Shown piece after piece: positions 21,325 to 33,506 of a DNA stretch of 64,000 nucleotides (the stretch's first letter is position 1; the number at the start of each line of letters is the position of its first letter). Below the pieces are notes generated by a model, which saw only the letters and a list, made by a program, of their open reading frames with translations, did no database searches and was not told the DNA's origin. A program made the translations under genes and the position numbers. The stretch is taken from contig LR746275.1 of assembly GCA_902729315.2 (NCBI GenBank), forward strand, positions 3,550,001 to 3,614,000, read 5' to 3'. The DNA is from Spirodela intermedia (lineage: Eukaryota; Streptophyta; Magnoliopsida; Alismatales; Araceae).

Positions 21325-21459
21325 GGTCGTTTTACACTGGTGGGTGGGAGGGAACAGGTTCTGCTTCTGTCTTACCCTGTGATGTGGCTGAAGCTGTACC
21401 TGCATCTATTCAAGCAGCGGAGAGCGAAACTGGGGAGGCGACGACCCAAGAAGGACTGA
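18878..21459 (+). CDS. 3-hydroxyacyl-CoA dehydratase (PTPLA/HACD/PAS2-related), 9 exons
   Basis: Exons 18878-18936, 19041-19126, 19221-19268, 19361-19449, 19593-19646, 20444-20511, 21016-21065, 21140-21237 and 21358-21459 give 217 residues. The family performs the third step of very-long-chain fatty acid elongation in the ER. Recognisable blocks are YLLAYNSAQSIGWAIALTRI, LQTASFLEVLHAAVGIVPSG, LMQWGGRTHFLLAIV, FITFVAWSISEVIRYPHFAL, LRYTAFIVLYPAG and YRSLPFIKEKALYSSFF. It resembles the second plant clade (At5g59770-like) more than PAS2 itself. The C-terminus KLGRRRPKKD is basic. Candidate catalytic Tyr143 and Glu151 are eight positions apart, one more than I recall for the family. (CT)n tracts fill introns 1, 6 and 8. 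All borders are GT-AG with consistent phases. Confidence 0.92.
18943..19016 (+). repeat. (CT)n microsatellite, HACD intron 1
   Basis: Starts 6 bases after the donor and runs to about 24 bases before the acceptor, so it makes up most of this 104-base intron. Similar sense-strand tracts lie in intron 6 (20872-20929) and intron 8 (21245-21322). Confidence 0.98.
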
Positions 21460-22920
21460 AAGGTCCGTCCCCCAATTCTACCTCTCCACATTTTATTATT
21501 TACGAGGAACCTGTCAACCTTTCAACCTTTCTTTCTTTATATTTGTGGAATTCTCCATCTGTTGTTAAGGTTGGGTGGGCGGAGCTCCCTCCGCCGGGTT
21601 CGTGGAATCGGAGGTCAGGGGAGGGAAGGGGTTCTGTTCTCTGTCTGATTTCCCTCGTCTCTGCCGCCGTCTCCACGGCGGCGCCGCCTTCTTCTACCCG
21701 CCGAGACCGGCAGAAGAATATGGGAGTAGAGGATTTGTTAAATAATAGTATGAAAAAGTCAGATCTTTTTTATATATTCAGGATATATAATATATATTCA
21801 TTTCATAGTTTATTATACATTTTATATAAAATAATTTATATACTTTTATTTTGACTCCATTTCTTCACCCCGGGCCTTCCAGCGGGTGATCCGATTGCGG
21901 CCCGGCTTTTGACCTGGCTTTTGACCTAGCTTTTGACCCACCCGTGTGGCACCGTTGAAATAATATTTTAGACATTATTCTTTCATTAAACTACTGACTA
22001 TCTTCAAGCATTTATGTACTAAAAGTAGATTGGGTAACAGTCTAGAGAGAGAGAGAGAGAGCCAGCTGTCCTCTTCGCCCGCAATCGCCTACCATTCTCT
22101 TCATCCTCCCCTCTACCCTCCTCTCCACTGCAAGAAACCCTAATTTTAGAACGCCTGGCCAAGTCGGATCCTGCCTCCGTGCAAGCTCCAAAAATGAGGA
22201 GCTCTCGATGAGCTCCGAGTTCTGAACAATTCTTTGATGTTACAATGGTTTGCCAAAAAAAGAAAAAAATTACAGGTATTAGACTCACCCATGAAGCGGT
22301 CACTACCCACACAGCCTTTCTTCTTCAGTAGCATCACATGATGGGGGAGCTGAATGGGTCAGGTCTGCTGGTTCTTGTGGAAGTCAACGACTGCATGCCA
22401 TCTCAGATTGAAGGAATATACGATCTGGCATGGGGCGCGGCGAATTTAGGGTCTGGTTGACTGGTTCTTGTTCAAGTCAACCACCGAGTGATATCATACA
22501 TTTGATGAAAGTCGATGCAAATGAGTATCGTAATCGATTCAGTGTGGGGCGCGTGACCGATTTAGGGTTTGTTTTGATGGTTCTTGCAAAAGTCAACCAC
22601 GGCATGGCCGACAGTTGCAAGAATCGACTCAGCATGGACAAAAGACTTCCATATCGAGAAATATGAACAAATCGAACTAAGGTTCAGATTTTTTCAGTAT
22701 AATTGACTTCTCAGAGAAAATAATTTCCTATTTCCAGAAAAATAAAGAAATTAAGGCATACCAGAGTTTAGAAATTTCCAGCGTCATTTGGGGATCAAAC
22801 GAGTAGGTCAACATGAACCAATCGAATGACACTAAAAAAATTCCAGAATTTTCAGTATAGTAATTGAAACAATGGAGGGAACAAGCAGGAAGGATCTTCA
22901 GGTTACCTCCTTGTGACCAT
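21460..22920. other. Convergent intergenic region with imperfect repeats
   Basis: Between the ends of the HACD (+) and THE1-like (-) genes. 21760-21860 is very AT-rich. At 22360-22640 three imperfect units share GGTTCTTG(T/C)..AAGTCAAC (22368, 22461, 22577), and two share GGGGCGCG with GA(A/T)TTAGGGT; spacing is about 93-116 bp. No gene is recognised. Confidence 0.5.
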
Positions 22921-24122
22921 CTACCTCCCCTTGGGATCCATAATCTGAGAAAAGGCTGCACTGGTCGAGGCCATCTCCGACCCACTGCCGCCGCCAACAG
23001 CAACAGAAGGACGATTACCCTCGACGGCTTCCTTGGTCTGAGTCCACTCAGGGAGATCCTGGATTCCTTTCGTGCTGTTCTCTTCCCCCGGAGCCTCCAT
23101 TCCTTGGAAGCTCAGCTGAAGCCGGAGAGCGTACTCCAAGCTCCACAGCACCTCTCCCATGGTGGGCCTCTCGATTCCGTACTCACCCAAGCACTTCTCT
23201 GCCGTCTCGCCGTATACCCGCAGAGAATCGGCGCTCAGAGATCCTGCAAGATGGGGATCGATTATCTGCTTCAGTTGACCTTTCTTCTGCCACTCCATAG
23301 CCCACTCCGCGATATTGACCTGCTCCCTGGGGAGAGATGGGTTGATGGCCGGCCTGGCGCAGAGAACCTCCATGAGAACGACACCAAAGGAATAGACATC
23401 AGATTTCTCTGTGAGCTGCTGTCTCCTGAAGTACTCGGGGTCCAGGTACCCGAAGCTCCCCTTCACGGCCGTGCTGACGTGGGTGTCATTCAGAGAAGGA
23501 CCGATCCTGGACAAGCCGAAGTCCGCAACCTTGGCGACGAACTTCTCGTCCAGTAGTATGTTTGCCGTCTTGACATCGCGGTGGATGATCGTTTCAGAAG
23601 CTCCAGTGTGAAGATAGTGCAGACCTTTTGCAGCTCCGATGCAGATCTCGAGCCTCTGGGTCCAGGAGAGGGAGGGCATGCCTGAACCGTACAGGTGCTT
23701 CCGGAGGGATCCGCCGGCCATGTACTCGTAGATGAGGACCATCTCGTCGGGCTCCTGGCAGTAGCCGATGAGGGAAACCAGATGCCGATGGCGGAGCTTG
23801 GACAGCATCTCGATCTCGGTCCTGAACTCGACTAAACCTTGTTGAGAACGAGGATTCCCCCTCTTCACAGCGACGATCTCGCCGTTCTCCAGCACCCCTT
23901 TGTAGACCTTCCCGAAGCCGCCCATGCCCAGCATAGAGCTCTCGTCGAAGTTCTTCGTCGCCTCCCGTATTTCTGAGAAAGCTAGAAAACGGCCCAAGGC
24001 GAGAGAACCTGAAGAGGCAAAGGTGTTTGCAGAGGCCTTGGTTTCTGAGTTGCCCCCGATGGAAGGAACCGCCAGCCATGCCGCCGTATGGTTTGGTGGC
24101 TGCGGCGTCTTCATCTCGTGGC

Positions 24123-24153
<31 letters not shown>

Positions 24154-25452
24154 GCGAGAGCATAGAATAAGAACTGCCACCCCTAAACCCAAGAGCACAG
24201 ACGTCCCCAAGGCTGATCCTACAAGCACTACCGCCATCAGTTTCTTCTTCGAGGATTCTTCACCTGGTCGATACGGCAGATGAGAAGCACCGAGGCTTTT
24301 GTCTGCGTTGCTCAGCTTCATGATCTCAAGACCATTCAAGATGGCATTAGTCTGGATGTTGGCCAGGTCTGAAGGTCCGATCTGAACCAGTAGCTTCTCC
24401 GATTCTATCTCGCCCTCCACAGTGAAATCCATAAAGAAAGCGGCTGACAGTTCCATCGTCCTGCTCGAAAGATCAAAATCCCTCAGAGCGGACTGGTTAT
24501 TGATGTAGACATTGAAAACCAGATGGTTGAGGGCTTTGCTCACAATGTCGCAGAAGTGGAGCCTCACCAAGTAGGAAAACGAGGAATCCACACGGAAAAC
24601 CCAGGAGATATTAAATTTCTGGTTCCCGACGTTGGCGTCGGCCATCTCCTGCGCCGTAGCATAAACCCATCTCGGCGCTGTCTCGATGGACACTCCTGGA
24701 GGATACTTCACCACGTCAAGTTCGGTGGAGACTGACCGGACAGCTGCGGTATTAACCAGGAACGGCCGATCGATCTCCCAAACTCTCCACAAGGTGTCGT
24801 TCTCAGAATTCACGAATGGACCACCGACGTTGATCCTGTAGAAGGTTTCAATAGCCCTGTCAAAGGGGATCACCGGTGGCGCACCTATGGGGATCGGAGC
24901 AGCGGTGGAGGGGAGGAGGTGGTCTGGCGCGGATATAACCTCTATTCCATTGATGAAAGCAACGGATCCATCTGCAGGAACCAGTATCAGAACCACGGCA
25001 TCTGAATCCACACCGATCAAGTACTCCTTCATCAGAGCGGAGTAGGACCCCAATTTCGCGAAGGAGAAGTCGCTGAGCAGCGTGAAGCCACCGGCGGTCA
25101 CAGAGAACACCGCCGACCTCAAGTCATGCCCTGCGCCTCTAACCGGATACAGATGAAGCCTCACGAAATGCCGGCCCCTCCGCCTAATCCCGAACCTGTA
25201 GCTCGCCGGCGAGGCGAAAAGACGAGCACTGCCATAGAGGCCAGCACCGCTGCCGGCGACGGCCTGCGAGTTGGAAGAGACCACAAGAGAGGGAGCATCC
25301 GTATCCGGCCGGAAAGCCCTGCCATCCCCGAAGTCGACAGTGCCATTGCCTCCGCAGTTTATCAGGAAGTTGTCCCGAGGCCGGAAGGACGCCCCTCCGG
25401 CAGATCGAAGAAGGCAGACGATGAGCAGAAGAGAAGCCGCTCTCTCCGCCAT
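22921..25452 (-). CDS. THE1: Malectin-like receptor kinase of the CrRLK1L family, THESEUS1-like
   Basis: A single 843-residue frame without introns, as usual for this family. A signal peptide (about 1-20) leads into two malectin-like domains (about 24-395), including FYRINVGGPFV, RWVYATAQEMADANV and YLVRLHFCDIVSKALN. A membrane span (about 411-430) follows, then Arg433-Arg444, then a kinase with GMGGFGKVYKG (509-519), VAVKRG, HRDVK (624-628), DFG (644-646), GSFGYLDPEYF and REQVNIAEWAMEWQKKGQL. The kinase and the C-terminal end SAAFSQIMDPKGR most resemble THE1, which senses wall damage at the plasma membrane and binds RALF peptides. The Arg12 run is encoded by a GCG-type trinucleotide expansion and is longer than the usual stop-transfer charge cluster. 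Confidence 0.93.
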
Positions 25453-26213
25453 TGCATCACGCCGGAGAACCGCACCTCATCGGAGGCGGCCGAGGACGAA
25501 GAAGATCGCTCGGCCACGAACGAAGAAGATCACCGGAATCTCCCTTTCCTCGGGTGGGGTTCGCCGCTGGCGGGGTGGGCAGTGAGGTTTCAGAAGCACA
25601 GGACATAATTTAGTATACCTTTTTAAAAAAAATAATCTCTTTTAAATAAAAATATACTAAATAATACTGGCGCCAATCGAGGAAGCCCACCCCCCTTGGG
25701 TTAACGGGCCCGCACGCTCTTAATGGGCCACGGGGCCCAGTCACCCGGCCAGACGACGACCCGACGTGCGCCGTATCTGTCTGCCGATCAGTTGAAAACG
25801 ACAACCACGTGATTCGCTGGAAATGAAGGAGAACACTGCTCTCCTTATTTACAGTTAGTTGGCCCGCGCGGCACCGGACCGTCTCCAGGGCCCCAGCACC
25901 GTCCACGTTAATGCCACCCCCCTTGACCACCACGCCTCCATCTACCTATCTCTCTCTCTCCTCCCTTCTCGGACTACATTACGTTATAATCCTCAATTGG
26001 GCCTAACGAGATGGGCCCATAGAAACAGGGGGAAGACTCCGATTTCCAGACATAGAAGACAAACAAGGGGTTGGGGGTGGATTCTATGAAAGTCAATATG
26101 GTCAAAAAGATTTTCCGAGCATAATCTCCTCGGGAATCGGGGTACAAGCACGGAGTCTACTCCTCTAACGATAGTCAAAACCCAAAACTTTATGGACCCA
26201 CCAGCAGTCCCGC
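25453..26213. promoter_or_regulatory. THE1-like 5' flank and RPL23A 3' flank
   Basis: Both neighbours are on the minus strand. The segment holds the upstream region of the THE1-like gene and runs up to the RPL23A stop codon below it. GGGCC/GGCCC motifs recur at 25700-25740 and CCACGTGA lies near 25806-25813. No confident TATA box. Confidence 0.35.
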
Positions 26214-26748
<535 letters not shown>

Positions 26749-28445
26749 TGCGAAACGTTCAGACAACACGATGGGAAGCCCAAGAGGGGCAAACAATATG
26801 AACTGGGAGACCTGTGATGAACGGTTTCCAAAACATGAACGAAAGTAAAGCCAGATTATGAGATGAGCAGTCAATATACTTATTGATGATGCACATCAAG
26901 AACATTATAAAAGCAGTGATGAAGACTTGTTGGTGCCAACATAGAGTCAACTCGACACAAAGAGTAGCTCTGAACCTGAGGAGCCTGCGTGCCATGCAAC
27001 TGAGAACTCCGCGATCTAATGCAAATGCATTCAAAGAAGAGTGAGGTTGAGTGTGTACGAGCCCACAGAACATTAACTCAAAATATTTATTCATCGCAAT
27101 AAGTTTTTCCACGCGATGTGAATTCAGAAAAACATAGGCACCAGCTTAATATCGTACATATCAGGGAAATCAGATTTTATTTTATTTTTAAAAAAACGTG
27201 AAATTTAAATCAATTAAACCACAGAGGACGCGTTGACTCTGAGGGTTTGCCAAAGGTCGCATGAAGTAGAAGTAAATTACACACATCCATGGAAAAAGGG
27301 AAATCCTGGAAATGACGAGGCTTCAGATGACATGAGAAAAAGAAAAGTCAATAGGAAACGGTGCTTCTAGCAGCACGGTGCTTCATGGCTTCTCTCACCA
27401 GCTCAGTGGGAAACATCAATCCCATGAAAAAGTTCAGTGGGAAAGTACCTTTTGCTGGGGGCGCCATGGCTTCTCTCACCAGCTACGGTGCTTCTAGCGG
27501 CTAAGCCTGAAGAAACGCTATTCATAAAGTCAATACCTCACATCGATAATGAGAATCAACCTCTAATAGTTAAAAAAATAAAGTCATGGAAACAGCCAGA
27601 TAATTGACAAAAGGACGAAACAAAAGAGTATACTTTTTCTTCAGAAAGAAATAGATGTAAAAATAATCTACTCGTGCTCATCCGGTATCCATGGGCAAAT
27701 GACTAAATTATCAAATTATGACATTTAAGAACATGCATAGATAATAGACATTCTCATTAATTTTTCAGTTTCCCCAAGATATTGCAACAATCGTTTCCCA
27801 ACTAATTTTTTATAGCAGATATGTAACAATGACGAAAATAATCACGAGATAGATTTAAGGTGCTCCTAAGCCCTCATTAAAAAAATTGGGAACAAAATGG
27901 TTAGATACTGATCTTCCGCCAGAATATTTTTTTTTGTAGATAATTTAAATGATGGCACCAGAATAAATGAAATTATGTGGAAGGCCCAAAGTTCTTGCGA
28001 CAAACAACTATAGGTCTTCTGAGTGCATCGGGCACGTTATCATCGGCCTATGTTTAGCATGGACAAGGAAGCCTTTCATTGATCGTAGATTAGGGCGACA
28101 GAATGCAAGATATCTCAAGAATCAACTACAAAAAAAACTGAGCTACTCACTGCAGAACATATTGCACTCTATAAGATCTAGAATGCACCATAGATGAGAT
28201 GGGGAAACGGTGAATAGATAGTAGTAGATGTGGCGGGATCAATAAGAGCAGCGAATTTGAAAGGACGACGGAGGATAGAAAACCAGCGATTGTGGAACCA
28301 AGAAAACAGAGCAAAAAGCATCAGACACGCATAAAACTGCCGCCATCCCTTCTACTCGGTCATCAGAGAGACGGATGGGCGAGAAGACGAGGGCGACGCA
28401 CCTGGGAAGCCCGGAGAAACACCGCCGTGTCGGCTGCCGCTCTAG
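26749..28445 (-). promoter_or_regulatory. Probable RPL23A 5'-UTR exons and 1.6-kb leader intron
   Basis: On the minus strand a donor CCCAG/GTGCGT (exon edge 28402) and an acceptor TCACAG (exon edge 26811) would remove 26812-28401. No ATG lies in the proposed first exon (28402-about 28445). A telo-box AAACCCTA (28443-28450) and three TGGGCC-type site II motifs (28551, 28565, 28595) lie just upstream. This pairing is known for plant ribosomal-protein promoters. The intron is AT-rich with no gene recognised. Confidence 0.6.
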
Positions 28446-28702
28446 GGTTTCCTCCGAGGCGACTAGAAAAACAAAATATACCTACGAGAAGAACGTGAAA
28501 GTACACAATTATCCTCTCCATGCCGAAACACGACAGTATTTGGGGCGTGATGGGCCCTTTAGAAGGCCCATTAGTATACAATATCAATTTCTCCGGCCCA
28601 CCTGCAGCCCCATAAACGCTTCAACTGAAAAGGCATTTCGTGGGTATAAGTACCCGCACCCCCCAATTAGTTCCTCGATTTCACCCCTAATTCCATGGTC
28701 TT

Positions 28703-28975
28703 GAAGTTTTCGTGGTGAGGGAGTCGCTGGCTCATCTCACAGGCGAAGCTAGGGCTGTCCTCGTGCAATGGACGTGCGCGCAGGGCTTCCCCGCTCATCG
28801 AGGAGTAAAGAATGAATTCTATAGATCTCCATTGGTTTTGGAGTTTCCGTGGTGAGGGTTTGGCCGGCTCATCTAACAGGCGAAGCTAGGGCTGTCCTCG
28901 TGCAATGGACGTGCTCGCAGGGCTTCCCCGCTCATCGAGGAGTAAGGAATGAATTATATAGATCTCCGTTGTATT
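28703..28975 (+). repeat. Tandem duplication, 137-bp offset
   Basis: Two adjacent copies (about 28703-28838 and 28840-28975) share the stretches GGCGAAGCTAGGGCTGTCCT, CGTGCAATGGACGTGC and CAGGGCTTCCCCGCTCATCG with few differences. They lie downstream of a possible plus-strand TATA (GGTATAAGTA, 28642-28651), so they may be the 5' part of a transcript running opposite to RPL23A. I recognise no protein or RNA family. Confidence 0.75.
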
Positions 28976-30346
28976 TCTTAGTGCGCGCCCGTGGTTGCGC
29001 TTCTCCGTTCTTCTCTCTTTCTTCCTCTTCTTCGCTTGTATTCGGTCGGAACGGTTCGAGATCTCCCGAGCATTGTTTTCGAAGGGATGATGCCAAGTGT
29101 GAGATGTTAATTCGATGTTTTCCCCCATCTTTAATCTTTTGCGCTCATCAGTTTTTCGCGAGAAGTACAAACAGAAAAGTTTCCAAAATTTCTGAATTAT
29201 CGTGTTCCAGTGCGTCTTCATCTGGTTAGATCTTTAATGATCGAGAGAGAGCTGCCACTGGGTTATAATCAATAAGACAATACCCTGTGTCGGCCGTTTG
29301 TGTGATCGAGTTTTCTACGAGCAAACCCTGAATCTGATCGAGTTTTCTAACGCGGGAGAAGAGGGCGATTCAAATGGCTGGGAAGTGTGTGGACCCAGAA
29401 TTATTCACTCGGGCACGGTAGAGTGGATCAAAACCGGTTTAAGGGGATGGAACACAATCTTCAAGGAAATCTCATGGAAAGAGAATCACGTTATGAAGAG
29501 GAAAATCATTTACTCTTGTCATCAAGTTCTACTGTGACTTCTCACAGATGAGATGAAAGCTGTAGCCATGCATCAGGGCGACTTCGTAATCGAAAGCTAT
29601 TTGATCATTTCCCACAGGAGCAACAGCTGCACGGATGTGTTGAAAGCTTGTATGCCTACGGTTGGCCTGTTGAATGCTGGGGCAACTTCGATCCCTCGCC
29701 ATGGTTCATTATATTGCTCTGTAAGGGGCTTTATCTGAATGAATCAAGCAAGAAGCAAGCTATCCGATCCAAATAGCACTTTTCTCGACAGATCCAGCAC
29801 GGTCTAAGCTTAGGATCCAAAGATGGCCAGAGGATTCCTTTCCGACATGTAATAAATCACTGTTCATCAAAATTTTGCATGTTTACAGGTTCTAACCATA
29901 GCCATCCCGATTAATTCCTACCAGTAAACTCTGATTTCAAACATGGTGAGAAAATTTTTCGGGAAAATCTCAAGCTGATCCCTTTGACACGAACATTGAT
30001 TCGTCTATGGTTGAAACGACTGAGAACATCTTCAGATGAATCAACAAATCTGACGAGCATGCACATACCAACCAGCGGCAAACCTTAATCCGTGATGACG
30101 TGCCTTGATCTTCATTGACATATAATAAGCGGAGCAGATAGAAGTAAAAGAGCAGGCATGTCGGCGTTCCGCAGATGCTTGACGCACCGATAAAGGATAG
30201 GTACAGAAGGTAGCAGAGAAAGACGCCAGTGAGACACAGGAGACAAGGCGCGGTGTAAAGACAACATACACATAGTTGGAAGAAATTGTCCAATTTTCAG
30301 AGAGAAAGAAGAGTCGATAAATTAAACCCTAATTCTAATTTCCTTT
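28976..30346. other. Region without a recognised gene
   Basis: Moderately AT-rich. Short open frames (for example 29298-29537) have no recognisable similarity and no supporting context. It may hold the rest of a non-coding plus-strand transcript starting near 28.7 kb, and the H2B 3' flank at its right end. Confidence 0.4.
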
Positions 30347-30808
30347 TCAAGAACTGGTAAACTTAGTGACAGCTTTTGTGCCCTCGGAGACGGCGTGCTT
30401 CGCAAGCTCACCAGGGAGGACGAGCCTGACGGACGTCTGGATCTCCCGGGAGGTAATGGTGGGCTTCTTGTTGTACCGGGCGAGACGGGAGGCCTCCTGG
30501 GCGAGCTTCTCGAAGATGTCGTTGATGAAGCTGTTCATGATCCCCATGGCCTTGCTGGAGATGCCGATGTCGGGGTGGACCTGCTTGAGAACCTTGAAGA
30601 TGTAGATCTTGTAGGTTTCGCTTCCCTTCTTGATCTTCTTCTTCTTCTTCTTCTCGCCGGAGGCAGATGTATCCTTGGCGGGGAGCTTCTTCTCCGCCTT
30701 GGGCTTCTTCTCCGCCGGAGCCTTCTCCGCCACCGCCTTCTTCTCCTCCGCCGGCTTCTCGGCCGCCGGCTTCTTCTCCGCGGGCTTCTTCTCTGCTTTC
30801 GGCGCCAT
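30347..30808 (-). CDS. HTB: Histone H2B
   Basis: An intronless 153-residue protein. The N-terminal tail is Lys/Ala/Pro/Glu-rich with repeated EKKP and AEK blocks, as in plant H2Bs, followed by [80 protein letters not shown] and KAVTKFTSS, the conserved histone fold and C-terminal helix. The Lys in KAVTKF is the site of H2B monoubiquitination in this family. ATG at 30808 is the first in the transcript after a clear promoter. Confidence 0.98.
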   Translation of the reverse strand: MAPKAEKKPAEKKPAAEKPAEEKKAVAEKAPAEKKPKAEKKLPAKDTSASGEKKKKKKIKKGSETYKIYIFKVLKQVHPDIGISSKAMGIMNSFINDIFEKLAQEASRLARYNKKPTITSREIQTSVRLVLPGELAKHAVSEGTKAVTKFTSS

Positions 30809-30895
30809 CGGGGGGACTATACGGTACAGATCGGGAAAGACCCTATCGAGAAAGTTCACGAGGTCGATGTGGAATGTTAGGCTCTTACGGCGTCA

Positions 30896-30931
30896 CTATA
30901 TATATAGACGAAAGTAGGCGGATCTTATTGG
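30896..30931 (-). promoter_or_regulatory. Histone H2B promoter elements
   Basis: On the minus strand: CCAAT (30927-30931), GATCCGCC (30917-30924), one base from the plant histone octamer GATCCGCG, and a TATA box CTATATATATAG (30896-30907). The ATG lies about 90 bases downstream. Compact replication-dependent histone promoters usually look like this. Confidence 0.75.
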
Positions 30932-33260
30932 GCAGCACCTGTGACGGGGATCGCTGAGCTGGCTATTTCTAGATCGTCGATTTTTTCAGAAAGGCACCTT
31001 AAATGACGGTAGAGATGTAACATCGTGGGGATCGCCGACGTGGCGTGGTCCCGTTACCCGTCCCGTACCCACTACGGCAGCAAAGCATGACGAAAGAAAG
31101 AGAGGGGCGCCCGTCTTCCAGCTAACAATCTTCTGTCTGACGTGTCAATCCCAGGGGACAAAGCAATAGTTATAAAATGAAGCTAAAAGCCCCTCGTTAC
31201 CCATAAATATTATATATTAGTATTATACCCACATGTCCTCGAGAAACTACCCAGCCCTCGTAAGTTGGCTTCGGTTTGTAACGGATATTCGTGGAATATT
31301 CTAGCCCATAGCTCTAATTTTCCTAATATTACTCAATAATTATAATTATATATATATATTTAATAGGAACATTGTAGGTCAAAACCTCCTCCAAGATTAT
31401 TAATAGCTTTCATGGGCTTACTGATGCTATGTAAGCTCTGATTTTGCCTCATTAAGTTACATTTGTGTGGGCATGAGCTCCACTATTAGGTGCATTATTT
31501 TCTTCACGTGATTATTTGCATGAGCTTTATTTATTTGCCCAGATTATTTTTTACTATAACATCTCACTTTTATACAATTTGACTAATATTTATCATATTA
31601 CTTTGTAATGTAACCATAGTATTTTTTTTGCTAGTTTATTATTCACGTGAGCTTACTATATCTGCCCTTTTCTTTCTAAGATTATATGTGCATGGAGAAT
31701 TTATGAAAGTCTATGCTACTGTCCCTAAAACTTATGTGCATAAGAAGCTAGCATTATTTTTCTTATTATATATTATATCTGCAAGTTTATTGCTTGATAA
31801 CATATTTTTATTTGCCTCAATAATTTTTATTGCAGTAGTTTTTATATTTTCCACATAAATCGAAAAAAATAATTGCAATAAGTAAAATATTACAATGATT
31901 GATAATCATGGTGTTTCACATGTAAATTCAAGCCAACATATTACGTGGAATGCCATGCTAATACTTAAATAATGTCATGTATACGAGGATATGTAAATGA
32001 AATTAATATAAATAAAAAAAATATTTTATTTTTAAATCACATAAGACGTCAAACTAAAGTTATTTCTAGCCCAAAATAGAATGTAAACTAGCTAGTAATT
32101 ATAAAGTAGGAATCTAATAATAATATAGTGTTGTGGAAAAAAATCAAATTGAGAGAAACACCAAAACCAAAAATCTGATTGAATATATGTCTCTTTATAG
32201 TATTTATGTCCAAGAATATCAAAGGTAATAGAATTCAGATGGCATGATTGAGCACAAATGAAAAATAATAGTGATAAGTGTTGCACCAAGATTTATGTGA
32301 TTCAAAAAAATATATCCTACATCCACCAAGAGAGCTAGAGCTATTTCCTTGACATAATAACAGGTGGAAAATGAGCCTTATAAGACACCTAGATATCATT
32401 TTATTGACTTTATGTATACTATTATCTATTTTAGAATAAAATGAAGACCAGATATATATGAAGTGGAAGCCTCTCTCTCTTATTCTCTCACATAGCATGA
32501 TTTTTTTTTTTCTCATCATTTTCCTACCATGTGAATTCTCCCAAATCTGACCAACTTATAAGATAATACCTTATCCCACTTCCCTCCCCCTTTCTAAAGC
32601 CCCTATATAACTCTCGGGCTGTTATAACGCCCCCTCCATTTATTGGGCCGTTATAAACGGCCCACTAGGTGAACTAGTGAAAAAACAACGTATAATTCCT
32701 AAACGTTCGATGAGTCCACCAATAATCTTGCAAGTTGGAGGGAATGAATATTGTTCTTCAAATGAGAGCATATTTTCACCTAATTATCATTAAAAATGCT
32801 TCATAAAGTTCTATATATTAAAATACATATTTATTTTTTAAAAACATATTATCTATATACATACAAAAAGTAAAGCAACAAAGGGAAATGTATCATATTG
32901 GAATTATTCATTTACCTTAGAGATTGAGTTTTAATTTATTTATTTTTATAGGAATTATCAAATAAAAATTATAAATTATTTGCACGATTTTTGTTTTAAT
33001 TATCATGTGGATAAATCTACAACTCAAAGTTTATATCATTTTGGTATTATTCATTTTTATTGCCAATTAAATAAAGTAGATGGCTATGTATATGCTTAGT
33101 GCCCGGATCAACAAGCCCGATTTATTGTTTTTTCCTCCAGCGTCGGCTCCTATAAATCCATTTTAAATAGAAATAATTGTTTTTTAATCTATGTCCTTCC
33201 TCTGGCTGTGCGGTCTCCTCACATCTCGGACATGGAAAGGGGATATATGGATGGACCGGG
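30932..33260. other. AT-rich intergenic region
   Basis: About 2.3 kb, strongly AT-rich, with no supported gene. Two related palindromes lie at 32616-32634 and 32644-32664; the second is a perfect 9-bp inverted repeat TGGGCCGTT/AACGGCCCA with a 3-base loop. Open frames such as 31628-31858 look like chance products of AT-rich DNA. Confidence 0.5.
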
Positions 33261-33263
33261 TTC

Positions 33264-33400
33264 GCCACGTGGCGACGACCGAATGGCGCGGATGGATTGC
33301 TACGAACAACACCTGGTCCGGCCTCGAGGTGGAGCGGTGGCGCCTCGGCCAATAGGAGCCGTTATCCGGATTCTCCTCAAGATCTCACTCCTCCTTATAG
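33264..33400 (+). promoter_or_regulatory. LHCA1 promoter motifs
   Basis: A perfect 10-bp palindrome GCCACGTGGC (G-box, 33264-33273), CCAAT (33349-33353), GTTATCC (complement of the GATA/I-box GGATAAC, 33361-33367) and TTATAG (33395-33400) precede the start codon at 33507. G-box plus GATA motifs are the known signature of light-regulated plant genes. A (CT)n run in the leader lies at 33441-33464. Confidence 0.7.
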
Positions 33401-33506
33401 CCGCGTTTCCTTCTGTAGACTCAGATCTATCATCACCCATCTCTCTCTCTCTCTCTCTCTCTCTCGCTCTTCCAAGTCCCGACTCCGGCAGAGAAGAGAG
33501 GGGAAG

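Noticed and set aside
22864-23556. 230-codon plus-strand frame opposite the receptor kinase
   Set aside because: Shadow of the kinase coding strand; no domain recognised.
28361-28372. CTGATGA on the minus strand, C-box-like, in the presumed RPL23A leader intron
   Set aside because: No D box at proper spacing and no terminal stem, so a C/D snoRNA is not supported.
31628-31858. 76-codon hydrophobic frame in AT-rich DNA
   Set aside because: Composition-driven Phe/Leu/Tyr-rich sequence with no family match or context.
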